A DNA stretch of 64,000 nt from Jeotgalibacillus terrae (GTDB lineage Bacteria > Bacillota > Bacilli > Bacillales > Jeotgalibacillaceae). Position numbers and translations under genes: made by a program. This document shows positions 1-8,337 of the stretch, piece after piece. The notes under the pieces are model-generated. The model ran no database searches and was not told where the DNA came from. It worked only from the letters and a program-made list of their open reading frames with translations. Position 1 is the stretch's first letter. The number at the start of each line of letters is the position of its first letter. The DNA is taken from contig NZ_JAFBDK010000008.1 in assembly GCF_016908195.1 (NCBI RefSeq), positions 62,001 to 126,000 of the forward strand, given 5' to 3'.

Positions 1-50
1 TAAGTCTCGCGGTTTTTTGATTATTTTCTGATGGGTATATGTACCCTATT

Positions 51-184
51 TCATGAACTGCCTTAATAATCTTCTGAACCATTACGAAAATCTTCGGAAC
101 GCCATGGGTAATTTCATGAACCTCACCCATAATTTCCGGAACACCCCATATAATCTCCTGAACACAACCCCACAGTTTCCCAAC
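51..184 (-). repeat. 21-bp periodic intergenic repeat array, 7 units
   Basis: Seven units begin at 51, 72, 93, 114, 135, 156 and 177, each exactly 21 bp from the last. The + strand core is TCNTGAAC, e.g. TCATGAAC at 51 and 114 and TCCGGAAC at 135; the last unit (TTCCCAAC) is degenerate. On the minus strand each unit reads GTTC(A/C)NGA(A/G)ATT followed by nine variable bases. That strand stays free of stops through the array but has no good start codon. The array ends about 35 bp before the ytr promoter. Related arrays lie at 17304 and 28499. Confidence 0.9.
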
Positions 185-219
185 TGCATCAACTGCAAAA
201 AAAATTACAAAAAATAGTA

Positions 220-270
220 TTGACCAACCGTACCAACCGTATTACAATAAGTAGTACAGGTAATACACTA
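220..270 (+). promoter_or_regulatory. SigA-type promoter and candidate operator of the ytr-like operon
   Basis: TTGACC (220-225) and TACAAT (243-248) are separated by 17 bp, a near-consensus vegetative promoter. The spacer carries a direct duplication of ACCAACCGT (224-241). An imperfect inverted repeat at 252-270 (TAGTACA, 5 bp, TACACTA) covers the expected transcription start. YtrA of B. subtilis is known to repress its own operon through an AGTGTA/TACACT-type inverted repeat, so autorepression by the downstream GntR gene is likely by inference. Confidence 0.65.
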
Positions 271-290
271 ATATTTGGAGGAGGGTGCGG

Positions 291-674
291 ATGTTTACGT
301 TGGATACGCGCAGCCGGGTGCCGATTTATGAGCAGCTGATGGATCAGTTGAAGACGCTGATGATTAAGGATGTGCTGCAGCAGGATGAGCAGTTACCTTC
401 TGTCAGGAATCTGGCGCAGGAATTGACGATTAATCCGAATACGATACAGAAGGCCTACCGTGAGCTCGAGCGCGAGGGATTTATTTATTCCGTTCCTGGA
501 AAAGGCAGCTTTGTGGCGCCATTGCAGAATGATGGAAATGGGGAGAGATTGGAGATGCTGAGACAGGATTTAGAAAAAATTGTGAGCGAATTTTTGTTTC
601 TTGGCGGGTCGAAAGATGATCTGATCAGTCTGATTCAAAAAATTGAAGTTGGTGAAAAGGAGGGTGAAAAATGA
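291..674 (+). CDS. ytrA: GntR-family (YtrA-type) transcriptional repressor
   Basis: A protein of about 127 residues with an N-terminal winged helix of GntR type: R-x-P-I-Y-E-Q, then LPSVRNLAQEL and NPNTIQKAYRELE, at about residues 8-75. The short C-terminal tail of about 45 residues replaces the large effector domain of other GntR subfamilies, as in YtrA. ATG 291 is chosen because GGAGGAGGG (277-285) sits at proper distance; a GTG at 285 overlaps that site. Its stop overlaps the next ATG (ATGA), so it is cotranslated with the ABC genes it probably represses. In B. subtilis the ytr operon responds to cell-wall-active antibiotics. Confidence 0.85.
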   Translation: MFTLDTRSRVPIYEQLMDQLKTLMIKDVLQQDEQLPSVRNLAQELTINPNTIQKAYRELEREGFIYSVPGKGSFVAPLQNDGNGERLEMLRQDLEKIVSEFLFLGGSKDDLISLIQKIEVGEKEGEK

Positions 675-1576
675 TACAGGCATCCGCAGTTAATAAACGG
701 TTTGAAGATCTGCAGGCTGTTGAAAATCTCACACTCCATGTGAAAAAAGGTTCGATCTATGGACTGCTCGGTTCGAATGGTGCCGGTAAAACAACCTTGC
801 TTAAGATCCTTGCAGGTATCTACAGATATGACAGCGGTGAAGTAAAAATCGCTGACAAACCTGTGTTTGAGACGCCTGATACAAAACAGCACGTGCTCTT
901 CATCCCTGATCAGCCGCACTTTTTGCACCAGACTTCTCTGAATGATATGGCCGGTTTTTATAAAGAAGTGTATGCACGCTGGAATGAAAAAAGGTTTCAG
1001 CAGCTGACGAAGCATTTTAGAATGAATCCGGATAAGAAGCTGACACGGATGTCAAAAGGAATGCAGCGACAGGCTTCATTTATTCTGACACTCTCTGCGA
1101 TGCCGGATGTGCTGATTCTCGATGAGCCGTTTGACGGACTGGATCCGGTTGTGCGCCAGCAGATGAAGAATGCGATCCTGCAGGATGTGGCTGACCGTGG
1201 TCTGACGCTGATTGTATCTTCGCACAATCTGCGCGAGATGGAAGACTTTTGTGATTACGTCGGGATCATGCACAATGGCGGTCTGTTATTTGAACGGGAT
1301 CTGGATGAATTGAAGACTGATATTCATAAGCTTCAGATCGCATTTAAGCAACTGCCTGAAAAAGATGCATTCCTGAGCGGACTTGATGTGCTGCATTATG
1401 AAAAGCGGGGCAGCGTGCTGCTGATTATTGTAAAAGGACGTGAGGAAGAGATTCTTCCTTATGTACAGAGTTTTAATCCGGCGATCTTTGATTTACTGCC
1501 ATTAACACTTGAAGAAATCTTTATTTATGAGCTGGGAGGTGTTGGCTATGAAATCCGGAATCTTATTGTGGAATAA
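671..1576 (+). CDS. ytrB: ABC transporter ATP-binding protein, YtrB type
   Basis: A 301-residue ATPase. Walker A GSNGAGKTT lies at residues 34-42, the signature variant MSKGMQRQ at about 131-138, Walker B VLILDEPFDGLDP follows, and the H-loop is in SSHN. The atypical signature and a long C-terminal tail match the YtrB/drug-export class rather than importers. It starts inside the regulator's stop codon and overlaps the permease start by 29 bases, so it should energise that permease at the inner face of the membrane. Confidence 0.85.
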   Translation: MIQASAVNKRFEDLQAVENLTLHVKKGSIYGLLGSNGAGKTTLLKILAGIYRYDSGEVKIADKPVFETPDTKQHVLFIPDQPHFLHQTSLNDMAGFYKEVYARWNEKRFQQLTKHFRMNPDKKLTRMSKGMQRQASFILTLSAMPDVLILDEPFDGLDPVVRQQMKNAILQDVADRGLTLIVSSHNLREMEDFCDYVGIMHNGGLLFERDLDELKTDIHKLQIAFKQLPEKDAFLSGLDVLHYEKRGSVLLIIVKGREEEILPYVQSFNPAIFDLLPLTLEEIFIYELGGVGYEIRNLIVE

Positions 1577-3533
1577 GGGGCTTTTCAGACAGCAGCTGAG
1601 ATCAATTACGTGGATTGGTGTATTTTTAGCCATCGCGCTGGCAGTTATGCTGCCGCTCAGTATGTTTATCCGTGAGATGACACTTCGGAATGATCAGTAT
1701 TATGGAGGATTTGCCGATTACGAAGGCATACTCAATCCACTGATGGAATTTTCAATTCCGTTCCAGCTGATTGCATTTTGTTCATTCCCGGTGCTGGTTG
1801 GCATTATCCTGCTTAACTTTATGACGAATAAATCGGCAACGGATTTCTTTCACAGCCTGCCTTTCAAAAGAGGAACGATCTTAACAAATGTGTATGTAAC
1901 GGGTGCTGTGACATTATTCGTTCCGCTTGTTATTACAGGTATACTCGTTGCCATTCTGTACCCCTTCCTGACTGATCAGTTTTATACGATCACTAATATT
2001 TTCAGCTGGATTGGATTATCTTATCTGATTATGCTGTTTATGTTCATTTTGACAGTGACGGTTGGGGTGTTTGTCGGGAATGCATTGCTGCATGGTGCAC
2101 TGACTTACACAGTCATCATTGTTCCTGCACTGATCATTCTGCTGATTCTGACAAACCTTCAGTATTATGTCACAGGGCTCGCATTAAGTGCTTATACAGA
2201 TACGCTGCTGACAAACGGTATTTTCTTTGGACGTCTGATCGAATTAACCCAGACTCCATTCAGTCTGACTGAGTATCTCGTCTATACGCTGATCGCTGCA
2301 GTGCTGGTTGCGCTGTCGTATCTGGCGTATGCGAAGCGGCCTTCTGAGGCAACAGACCAGACGATTGTATTCACTTTCGTCCGATATGTCTTTTTGTACA
2401 GTCTTACACTGTTTGTGATGCTGATCTTCGGCTTTTATTTCACTGAGATTCAACAGGGTAACATGGTATGGACGATCGTTGGCTATGTGCTAGGTGCTTT
2501 TATCGCCTATACGATTTTGCAGATGATCCTGCAAAAAACGCTGCGCCTGTCGTGGCCATGGAAAGGATTTATTGTATACGGAGTGGTTGTGACTTTACTG
2601 CTTGTGCCGATCAATCTTGTGGCAGGTTTTTATGAAGATAAAGTGCCTGCTGCAGGTGAAGTCTCATCAGTTGAGATTCACAGCCCTAACTCGCGCAACA
2701 GTATCTGGTGGGATTTAGAAGAAACTGCTAACCCTGCTTTAACAGATCCTGAGGCGATTGAAATGGTGACAGCCATTCACCGTGACATGATTGATCATGA
2801 ATATAATAGGAGTGATGAATGGAGCACGGTTCTGATTAACTATACGCTTGAGGATGGCAGTACACTATCACGGGAATATGATGTAAATCATGAGTTCCTT
2901 AAAGATGTGACAGCTGACCTCAGAAGCACGCAGGACTTTAAAGAAACGTATGATCCTGTTTATATTGCTTCAAGAAGCGATAATCTGAACTACATGATGT
3001 TTTATTCGAATCATAACAGTGAGCCTGTGAGAATTGCTGATCCGGATGAAATGGAGAGTCTGATTAATGCAATGAAGGCTGATCTTGAAACAATGCCTTC
3101 AGAAGAGCTTGCAGTAAATTGGCAGCAACAGACTGCAGGTGAGGTTCAATTCTCTATGCAGTTGCCTTATGACTTATATGCAGGGATTACAACTGAACAC
3201 ACGAACACGATTGAGTGGTTCAAAGAGAACGGATATGAAGATGCGCTGTTCCTGCCTGAAAATATTAAATCTGTAACCGTTGCAAAGTCTAATGGTGACG
3301 AGTTCAATATGATGACTGATGCGATCGTTTATGAACAACGGATGACACCTGAAGATCTGGATGTGCCGACGATTGAGATTACTGATTCTGAACAGATTCA
3401 GGAGCTGTTCGAAATTAATTCCGGACAGCGGTACGGAGACTATTTCGTATTTTTCCGTATGAGTAACGGCTACAGTTTCGTCAGCTTTGATGAGGCTGAT
3501 GCACCAGACTTCATCACCAGCCAGTTCGACTAA
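1548..3533 (+). CDS. ABC transporter permease of YtrC/YtrD type with large C-terminal extracytoplasmic domain
   Basis: A protein of about 661 residues. ATG 1548 is preferred because GGGAGG (1534-1539) is 8 bases upstream; the frame is open further back but lies within the ATPase gene. It has a hydrophobic first segment near residue 20 and several more up to about residue 370, including GRLIELTQTPFSL and SLTLFVMLIFGFYF. The last 290 residues are soluble and acidic and resemble what I recall as DUF6449. B. subtilis has two shorter permeases, YtrC and YtrD, here; this operon has one long protein instead. Confidence 0.75.
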   Translation: MKSGILLWNKGLFRQQLRSITWIGVFLAIALAVMLPLSMFIREMTLRNDQYYGGFADYEGILNPLMEFSIPFQLIAFCSFPVLVGIILLNFMTNKSATDFFHSLPFKRGTILTNVYVTGAVTLFVPLVITGILVAILYPFLTDQFYTITNIFSWIGLSYLIMLFMFILTVTVGVFVGNALLHGALTYTVIIVPALIILLILTNLQYYVTGLALSAYTDTLLTNGIFFGRLIELTQTPFSLTEYLVYTLIAAVLVALSYLAYAKRPSEATDQTIVFTFVRYVFLYSLTLFVMLIFGFYFTEIQQGNMVWTIVGYVLGAFIAYTILQMILQKTLRLSWPWKGFIVYGVVVTLLLVPINLVAGFYEDKVPAAGEVSSVEIHSPNSRNSIWWDLEETANPALTDPEAIEMVTAIHRDMIDHEYNRSDEWSTVLINYTLEDGSTLSREYDVNHEFLKDVTADLRSTQDFKETYDPVYIASRSDNLNYMMFYSNHNSEPVRIADPDEMESLINAMKADLETMPSEELAVNWQQQTAGEVQFSMQLPYDLYAGITTEHTNTIEWFKENGYEDALFLPENIKSVTVAKSNGDEFNMMTDAIVYEQRMTPEDLDVPTIEITDSEQIQELFEINSGQRYGDYFVFFRMSNGYSFVSFDEADAPDFITSQFD

Positions 3534-3541
3534 TTGAATGC

Positions 3542-3576
3542 AAGGGATCTGATTTTGGGGTCCCTTCTTTCTTTTT
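3542..3576 (+). terminator. Intra-operon hairpin with T-rich tail
   Basis: AAGGGA (3542-3547) pairs with TCCCTT (3561-3566), followed by a run rich in T. It sits in the 71-bp gap between the long permease and the second ATPase gene, the only sizeable gap in an otherwise overlapping operon. It could reduce expression of the distal MacB-like half; that role is inference. Confidence 0.55.
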
Positions 3577-3604
3577 GCCAAAAATGAGGAAAAGGAGTGT
3601 TAAT

Positions 3605-4297
3605 ATGATCGAAATTAACCAGTTAAGCCATCAGTTCGTGCTTGGTAAAAAGGGCCAGCAGTCACGTCTTGATGTGTTGAAGAATATCTCGCTGCATGTA
3701 GCTGAAGGGGAAATTGTATCAATTGTCGGCCGAAGCGGATCAGGGAAATCTACATTACTAAACCTGATCAGCGGCTTTATCCGCCCGACTGAAGGGGAAA
3801 TTATCATTCTTGATGAAAAGGTCAGCGAATTTACAGAAGAGGAATTTGCTGAATTCCGACTGAAGAATATGGGCTTTATCTTTCAAAGCTTTCAGTTGAT
3901 CCCGAGTATGACAGCGTATGAAAATATTGAACTGCCGCTGATTTTAAAAGGAATGTCTGAACAGGCCAGAAAACAGATGACACTTGATATGTTGAAAACA
4001 GTTGGTCTTGAAAACTTTAAGGATCATTATCCAAGCGAACTTTCAGGCGGACAGCAGCAGCGCGTCAGTATTGCGAGAGCCCTGGTACTTGAACCGCCGC
4101 TGATTTTAGCGGATGAGCCGACCGGGAGTCTTGACAGCGAGACGGAAGCGGATCTGCTTGCGTTTATAAAAAAATTGAATAAAGAGCGCGGGATCACATT
4201 CGTGATTATCACACATGATGATGAAGTTGCTAAAATCGGTGACCGTACGATTGAGATCGCTGATGGAGAACTTGTACGAAGCGGGGTGTTCGTATGA
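3605..4297 (+). CDS. ytrE: ABC transporter ATP-binding protein, YtrE/MacB-LolD type
   Basis: A protein of 230 residues from ATG 3605, which has AAAGGAG (3591-3597) 7 bases upstream; an ATG at 3575 lacks a site. Walker A is GRSGSGKST, the Q-loop lies in FIFQSFQLIP, the signature is LSGGQQQR, and Walker B is LILADEPTGSLD. This is the canonical MacB/LolD/FtsE class that pairs with FtsX-like permeases. Its stop overlaps the start of such a permease (ATGA). Confidence 0.85.
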   Translation: MIEINQLSHQFVLGKKGQQSRLDVLKNISLHVAEGEIVSIVGRSGSGKSTLLNLISGFIRPTEGEIIILDEKVSEFTEEEFAEFRLKNMGFIFQSFQLIPSMTAYENIELPLILKGMSEQARKQMTLDMLKTVGLENFKDHYPSELSGGQQQRVSIARALVLEPPLILADEPTGSLDSETEADLLAFIKKLNKERGITFVIITHDDEVAKIGDRTIEIADGELVRSGVFV

Positions 4298-5628
4298 AGC
4301 TGAAAGACCAGTTCCGTTTTATCCGTCAGAATATGAAGAAGAATCGAATGCGTGTGTTCATGACGATTCTGGCATCTGCGATGAGTGTAGCGTTCCTGAT
4401 CGTTCTTGCGTCAGTCGCATTCGGCCTTCATGATACAGTCATTAAAGATACGATTGAATCTCCGGAAGTGACGCAGATTGAAGTTGCCGGAAAAGATACC
4501 GGGAATGGCAATGCTGAGAGCCTGACCAATCAGAATATAACAGAGATCGAAGCGCTTGATGGTGTCAATGCAGTCACCCGAGCCAAGCAGATCAGACAGG
4601 AAACGCGCTATGTCACAGATGGTTATGAAATTAACACTCAGACTGTTCAGAGTCACTTCCCATCGATGGAAAACGCCGGAATTGAGTTAGGGGAAGGTTC
4701 TTTTCCAGAGACAAAAGATGAAGTAGCAGTCGGCTACCATTTTGCGTTAAACCTTTTAAAAGACGATGTGGCGGATGAAGATATAGAGTATGGGGAAGAC
4801 GGGCATCTGATTCCGGAACAGCGTTTCTCAGGTGAGATCATCGGCCAGACTTTTGATCTTGAGTTTAAAAGAATGGAAGATGGTGAGGAGATCGCTGAGA
4901 CGGTCCCTGTAACGGTTACCGGCGTGCTTGAAAAACCGGGCCGCGAATGGGCCTGGGATCAGAAAGTCTATATCACGGATGAAAAGCTTGCCGAACTCGA
5001 AGCAATCACAGGCACCTCTAAAGCAATGCTGACTGACCCTTCAGAAGCTGGAGAGGATATAGGGTACGACACTGCAACTGTCTATGCAGATGATCTTGAA
5101 GCTGTCAAAAGTGTGATGACCTCACTTGAAGAAGAAGGATATTATGTGTATTCCATTGTTAGTGAGATGGGTCAGATTAATACACTGTTCAATATTGCAA
5201 AAGCCGGGCTGATCTTCATTGGAACCATTGCAATACTGATCGCATCAATTGGGATCTTTAACACGATGACGATGGCTGTAACTGAACGTGCCCCCGATAT
5301 CGGCATTATGAAAGCAATAGGGGCAAGTCCGAAAGTCATTAAACGGATTTTCCTGCTTGAGAGTACGTATATCGGACTGGTTGGAGCAGTTATAGGAATT
5401 GCTGTTTCTTACGTGATCAGTATTGGTGTGAATCTGGCACTGCCGATGATTCTTGAAACAGCTTTTGATGAAGAGCTTCCGGCAGGTTTGCAGTTCTCCT
5501 CTATTCCGTTCACACTTGTCCTGATCGCTGTCGTTATCTGTCTTGCTGTAACGATGCTTTCAGGCTTGAGACCTGCAAAGCGTGCCACTGAGATTGATGT
5601 GCTGAAAGCAATGCGCAGAGAAATTTAA
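4294..5628 (+). CDS. ytrF: ABC transporter permease, FtsX/MacB family (YtrF type)
   Basis: A 444-residue membrane protein with the MacB topology. One transmembrane segment lies near residues 20-42, then about 250 extracytoplasmic residues, then three segments in the last 150 residues. The FtsX-like motifs TMAVTERAPDIGIMKAIGA and RPAKRATEIDVLKAMR are present. It partners with the preceding ATPase as a mechanotransmission or export pump at the cell envelope and completes the ytr-like operon. A strong terminator follows at 5753-5797. Confidence 0.85.
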   Translation: MKLKDQFRFIRQNMKKNRMRVFMTILASAMSVAFLIVLASVAFGLHDTVIKDTIESPEVTQIEVAGKDTGNGNAESLTNQNITEIEALDGVNAVTRAKQIRQETRYVTDGYEINTQTVQSHFPSMENAGIELGEGSFPETKDEVAVGYHFALNLLKDDVADEDIEYGEDGHLIPEQRFSGEIIGQTFDLEFKRMEDGEEIAETVPVTVTGVLEKPGREWAWDQKVYITDEKLAELEAITGTSKAMLTDPSEAGEDIGYDTATVYADDLEAVKSVMTSLEEEGYYVYSIVSEMGQINTLFNIAKAGLIFIGTIAILIASIGIFNTMTMAVTERAPDIGIMKAIGASPKVIKRIFLLESTYIGLVGAVIGIAVSYVISIGVNLALPMILETAFDEELPAGLQFSSIPFTLVLIAVVICLAVTMLSGLRPAKRATEIDVLKAMRREI

Positions 5629-5681
5629 AGGGACAGAGACGGCACTTTTCGAGACCACTGAAAAAGTCTCTAAAAGGGACC

Positions 5682-5724
5682 GGTTCATTTACGCTCCAGG
5701 CGTAGGCTTCCACTACAATGAACC
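5682..5724 (+). other. Stem-loop, possible repeat remnant
   Basis: GGTTCATT (5682-5689) pairs with AATGAACC (5717-5724) and encloses a second short stem (TACGCTCC/GGCGTA). Just upstream GAGAC (5651-5655) can pair with GTCTC (5666-5670). It lies between the ytrF stop and the true terminator. It may be a degenerate repeat or an accessory mRNA end structure; I cannot name a family. Confidence 0.4.
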
Positions 5725-5752
5725 TAAGTTTTAAATAAAACAGTTTACAACG

Positions 5753-5797
5753 AAAAGGAAGATGACGTTTAAGAAAAGGTGCGTCATCTTCCTTTTT
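5753..5797 (+). terminator. Intrinsic terminator of the ytr-like operon
   Basis: The arms AAAAGGAAGATGACG (5753-5767) and CGTCATCTTCCTTTTT (5782-5797) form a perfect stem of about 15 bp ending in T residues. It stands between convergent genes and mainly suits + strand transcription. Confidence 0.85.
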
Positions 5798-5904
5798 ATA
5801 ATGAGCATAACTAATCGAAAGCGGATGAATGCATACTTTCGATAAAGTAAACTTTAAACTTGAGTCTATACTCTGCGCTCCGGATTAACTCGTCCTCTGT
5901 TTTT

Positions 5905-8211
5905 CTATCCCCTATAATCAGATGCTGCCTGACGCCAGGTGGCTTCCTGTTCAAGTAAAAGTGCGATCTGCTCAGGCTTCATTGGCCTTCCGAAATAAAA
6001 CCCCTGAATATCTGAAGAGCTGTTACTCCTGATAAATGCAGCCTGTTCGGCCGTCTCCACACCTTCTGTAATGATATGCATACCAATTCCTTCTAGGACC
6101 TGATAGAGTCCTTTCAGCAGCTTTGAATCAAACTCTTCTGCTGGCACATGTTTGATAAATGAGCGGTCAATCTTCACGACATTCACAGGCATATTCCGCA
6201 GGTTGAAAAGTGTTGAAGTCCCCACGCCAAAATCATCAAGCGCCACTCGGACGTTTTTCTTTCGCAGTTCTGCTGCAAATTCAACAATTTCCCCATCGAA
6301 AAAGAGAATATCGCTTTCTGTAATTTCAATTTGCAACTGCTCAGGTGAAAATTGATATTTTTCCAGCAGATCATCAAGCTTTCTCAGAAAACGTTCTTTA
6401 TTTTTCATCTGCATTTTAGACACATTTACAGCCACACCAATGTGTTTGTGGCCACTTTTATGCCACTTTACTGTCTGTTCAATACTCTGCTCAAGTACCC
6501 ATTCCCCTATGTCACTGATAAAGCTGCCGTTCTCTGCGATTGGAATAAAAATATTCGGAGGAATCCTTCCTTTTACAGGGTGGTCCCATCTGATTAACGC
6601 TTCGACACCTATCATCCGGTTTTTCGATCCTGTATAAACCGGCTGGTAATCCAGATACAGTTCATTATTTTTAAGTGCGAATTTCAGATCATTTTCAAGC
6701 ATTAGTATGTTCTTATAATCCAGGTCACCCGCAAGGTCGTGGTAATGAACCAGCTGGTTTTTTCCTTTTCGTTTTGCTTCATACATCGCGATATCAGCTG
6801 CCTGAAGCACTTCATCAAATGTAGTGCCGTCCTCCGGATAATTTGCTACCCCTACACTTGAGGTCACAAAGGTCTTAATATCATTCAAAATATAATTCTG
6901 CTTTAATACCCTGATCATTTCATTGGCGCGTTCCTCAAGGTAATCCGGATCTGAGGTCTGCATCAGCATCAAAAATTCATCTCCGCCCATTCTCGCAATG
7001 ACTTCGCTTTCTGAGCTTTTAAAATGACTTAATCTATCTGCGACTTTTTTCAACAGGGCATCACCCATTTTATGTCCAAGGGAATCATTAATCCTTTTAA
7101 ATCCATCCAGGTCAAAAAACAGAAAAGCAATCGTTGTATCATCTGAATCTTTCAAGCGCTGAAACTCATCAATAATCCCATACCGGTTCAGCATACCTGT
7201 TAACTGGTCATGTTGCGCCATATCCGAGATCTCCCGGTGTGACTGCTCAGCTGAATCCAGCATTCCGTTTATAGATTTCCCGAGCGCATGAATTTCATCC
7301 CCATTATGATTCTTCCATTGCACTCTCGCACTGATATCACGCTTGCTGCGAATCTGATTTAACTGTTTTGACAGTGAAGTCACTCTTGAAATCATCAGCC
7401 GGTCAAGCATGATAAAGAGGACAATAGCGATTACCGTCATTAACACAACTAAGGACATAACAAACTTAGTAATCACATCTCTTTTAGATAGATAATAACT
7501 GCGCGGCTTATCGATCGTCAGGAGCATATTCACATTTCTTTCAGAACCTCTGACAGCCATTTGTCCCTCAAGACGATCCTCACTAACAGTTCTGATAACT
7601 CTGTTTTGTTCGATTGACCCGTTTATAATTGCGGCATCAAGTTCCAGTGATAAGTCGTATCCGAGACGCTTTACATAATTACTGCTGATGTCCCTTGCGA
7701 TAATTAACTTTCCGGCAGACCGGCCGACACCTGAAGTCGGAAGCACTCTTTGTACAGAGACAATAAAAAACGAGTCATTCATACCGATCAGATAATTATT
7801 AAGCGAGGGAGTGAGACTATAGAACTGCTCTGTAAGCAATTCAGCTTCTTTCTTCAGTCCATAACTGCGGTCAAGCAGAACCTCACCATCAGAATTAATC
7901 GCCATCATCCGCCAGATCCTATTATTCATAAAAGTATTTTCATCGATATTTGCGGCTGTAAAATCAGGGTTTTCCCCGAGCACAAAATCATACATTTCAT
8001 CCCATTGTGCCCAGTCCTGATTCAGGCTCGTCAGCAGCTCCTGCTCAAGGCGGATCGCATTACTGATCCGGTCCATATCCCTTAACATACTCTCTTCATC
8101 CATTGCCAGTGCATCAGCGAGCAGCATCGGCCTGATAAAAGTGGTCAGCAGAATTAAAAAAAGAAACATGCTCCCGCCAATGACCCATAATGTTTGCTTT
8201 TGCAGCTTCAT
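5905..8211 (-). CDS. Membrane c-di-GMP protein: CHASE4-HAMP-GGDEF-EAL
   Basis: About 768 residues. The order is: signal-anchor helix (about 8-28); CHASE4-like extracytoplasmic sensor with the WAQWDEMYDF signature (about 30-245); second membrane helix (about 248-268); HAMP; GGDEF cyclase domain with an intact GGDEF; and an EAL phosphodiesterase domain with EALIRW, EITES, DDFG, VKIDRSF and TEGVET. Catalytic residues of both domains look intact, so it may make and degrade c-di-GMP. The usual RxxD inhibitory site five residues before GGDEF is absent. ATG 8211 is preferred over GTG 8220, which overlaps the G-rich ribosome binding site. Confidence 0.88.
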   Translation of the reverse strand: MKLQKQTLWVIGGSMFLFLILLTTFIRPMLLADALAMDEESMLRDMDRISNAIRLEQELLTSLNQDWAQWDEMYDFVLGENPDFTAANIDENTFMNNRIWRMMAINSDGEVLLDRSYGLKKEAELLTEQFYSLTPSLNNYLIGMNDSFFIVSVQRVLPTSGVGRSAGKLIIARDISSNYVKRLGYDLSLELDAAIINGSIEQNRVIRTVSEDRLEGQMAVRGSERNVNMLLTIDKPRSYYLSKRDVITKFVMSLVVLMTVIAIVLFIMLDRLMISRVTSLSKQLNQIRSKRDISARVQWKNHNGDEIHALGKSINGMLDSAEQSHREISDMAQHDQLTGMLNRYGIIDEFQRLKDSDDTTIAFLFFDLDGFKRINDSLGHKMGDALLKKVADRLSHFKSSESEVIARMGGDEFLMLMQTSDPDYLEERANEMIRVLKQNYILNDIKTFVTSSVGVANYPEDGTTFDEVLQAADIAMYEAKRKGKNQLVHYHDLAGDLDYKNILMLENDLKFALKNNELYLDYQPVYTGSKNRMIGVEALIRWDHPVKGRIPPNIFIPIAENGSFISDIGEWVLEQSIEQTVKWHKSGHKHIGVAVNVSKMQMKNKERFLRKLDDLLEKYQFSPEQLQIEITESDILFFDGEIVEFAAELRKKNVRVALDDFGVGTSTLFNLRNMPVNVVKIDRSFIKHVPAEEFDSKLLKGLYQVLEGIGMHIITEGVETAEQAAFIRSNSSSDIQGFYFGRPMKPEQIALLLEQEATWRQAASDYRG

Positions 8212-8301
8212 ACTCCCCACCCCTAATCATCAGGTCTTTTGAAATAGTTCTTTGTATTTATTTTACGGGATGTGGATATTTAGTCAATAACAATTAAATG
8301 G

Positions 8302-8333
8302 AAAAAATCCGATCTCACTTCTGAGACCGGATC
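8302..8333 (-). terminator. Terminator of the SLH-domain gene
   Basis: Read on the minus strand, GATCCGGTCTC and GAGATCGGATT form a stem closed by a short loop and followed by six T residues, directly after the stop codon. Confidence 0.8.
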
Positions 8334-8337
8334 CTCA

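Noticed and set aside
51-184. The 21-bp arrays as CRISPR
   Set aside because: Conserved part is only about 12 bp and the variable part 9 bp, far below repeat and spacer sizes; no cas genes are nearby.
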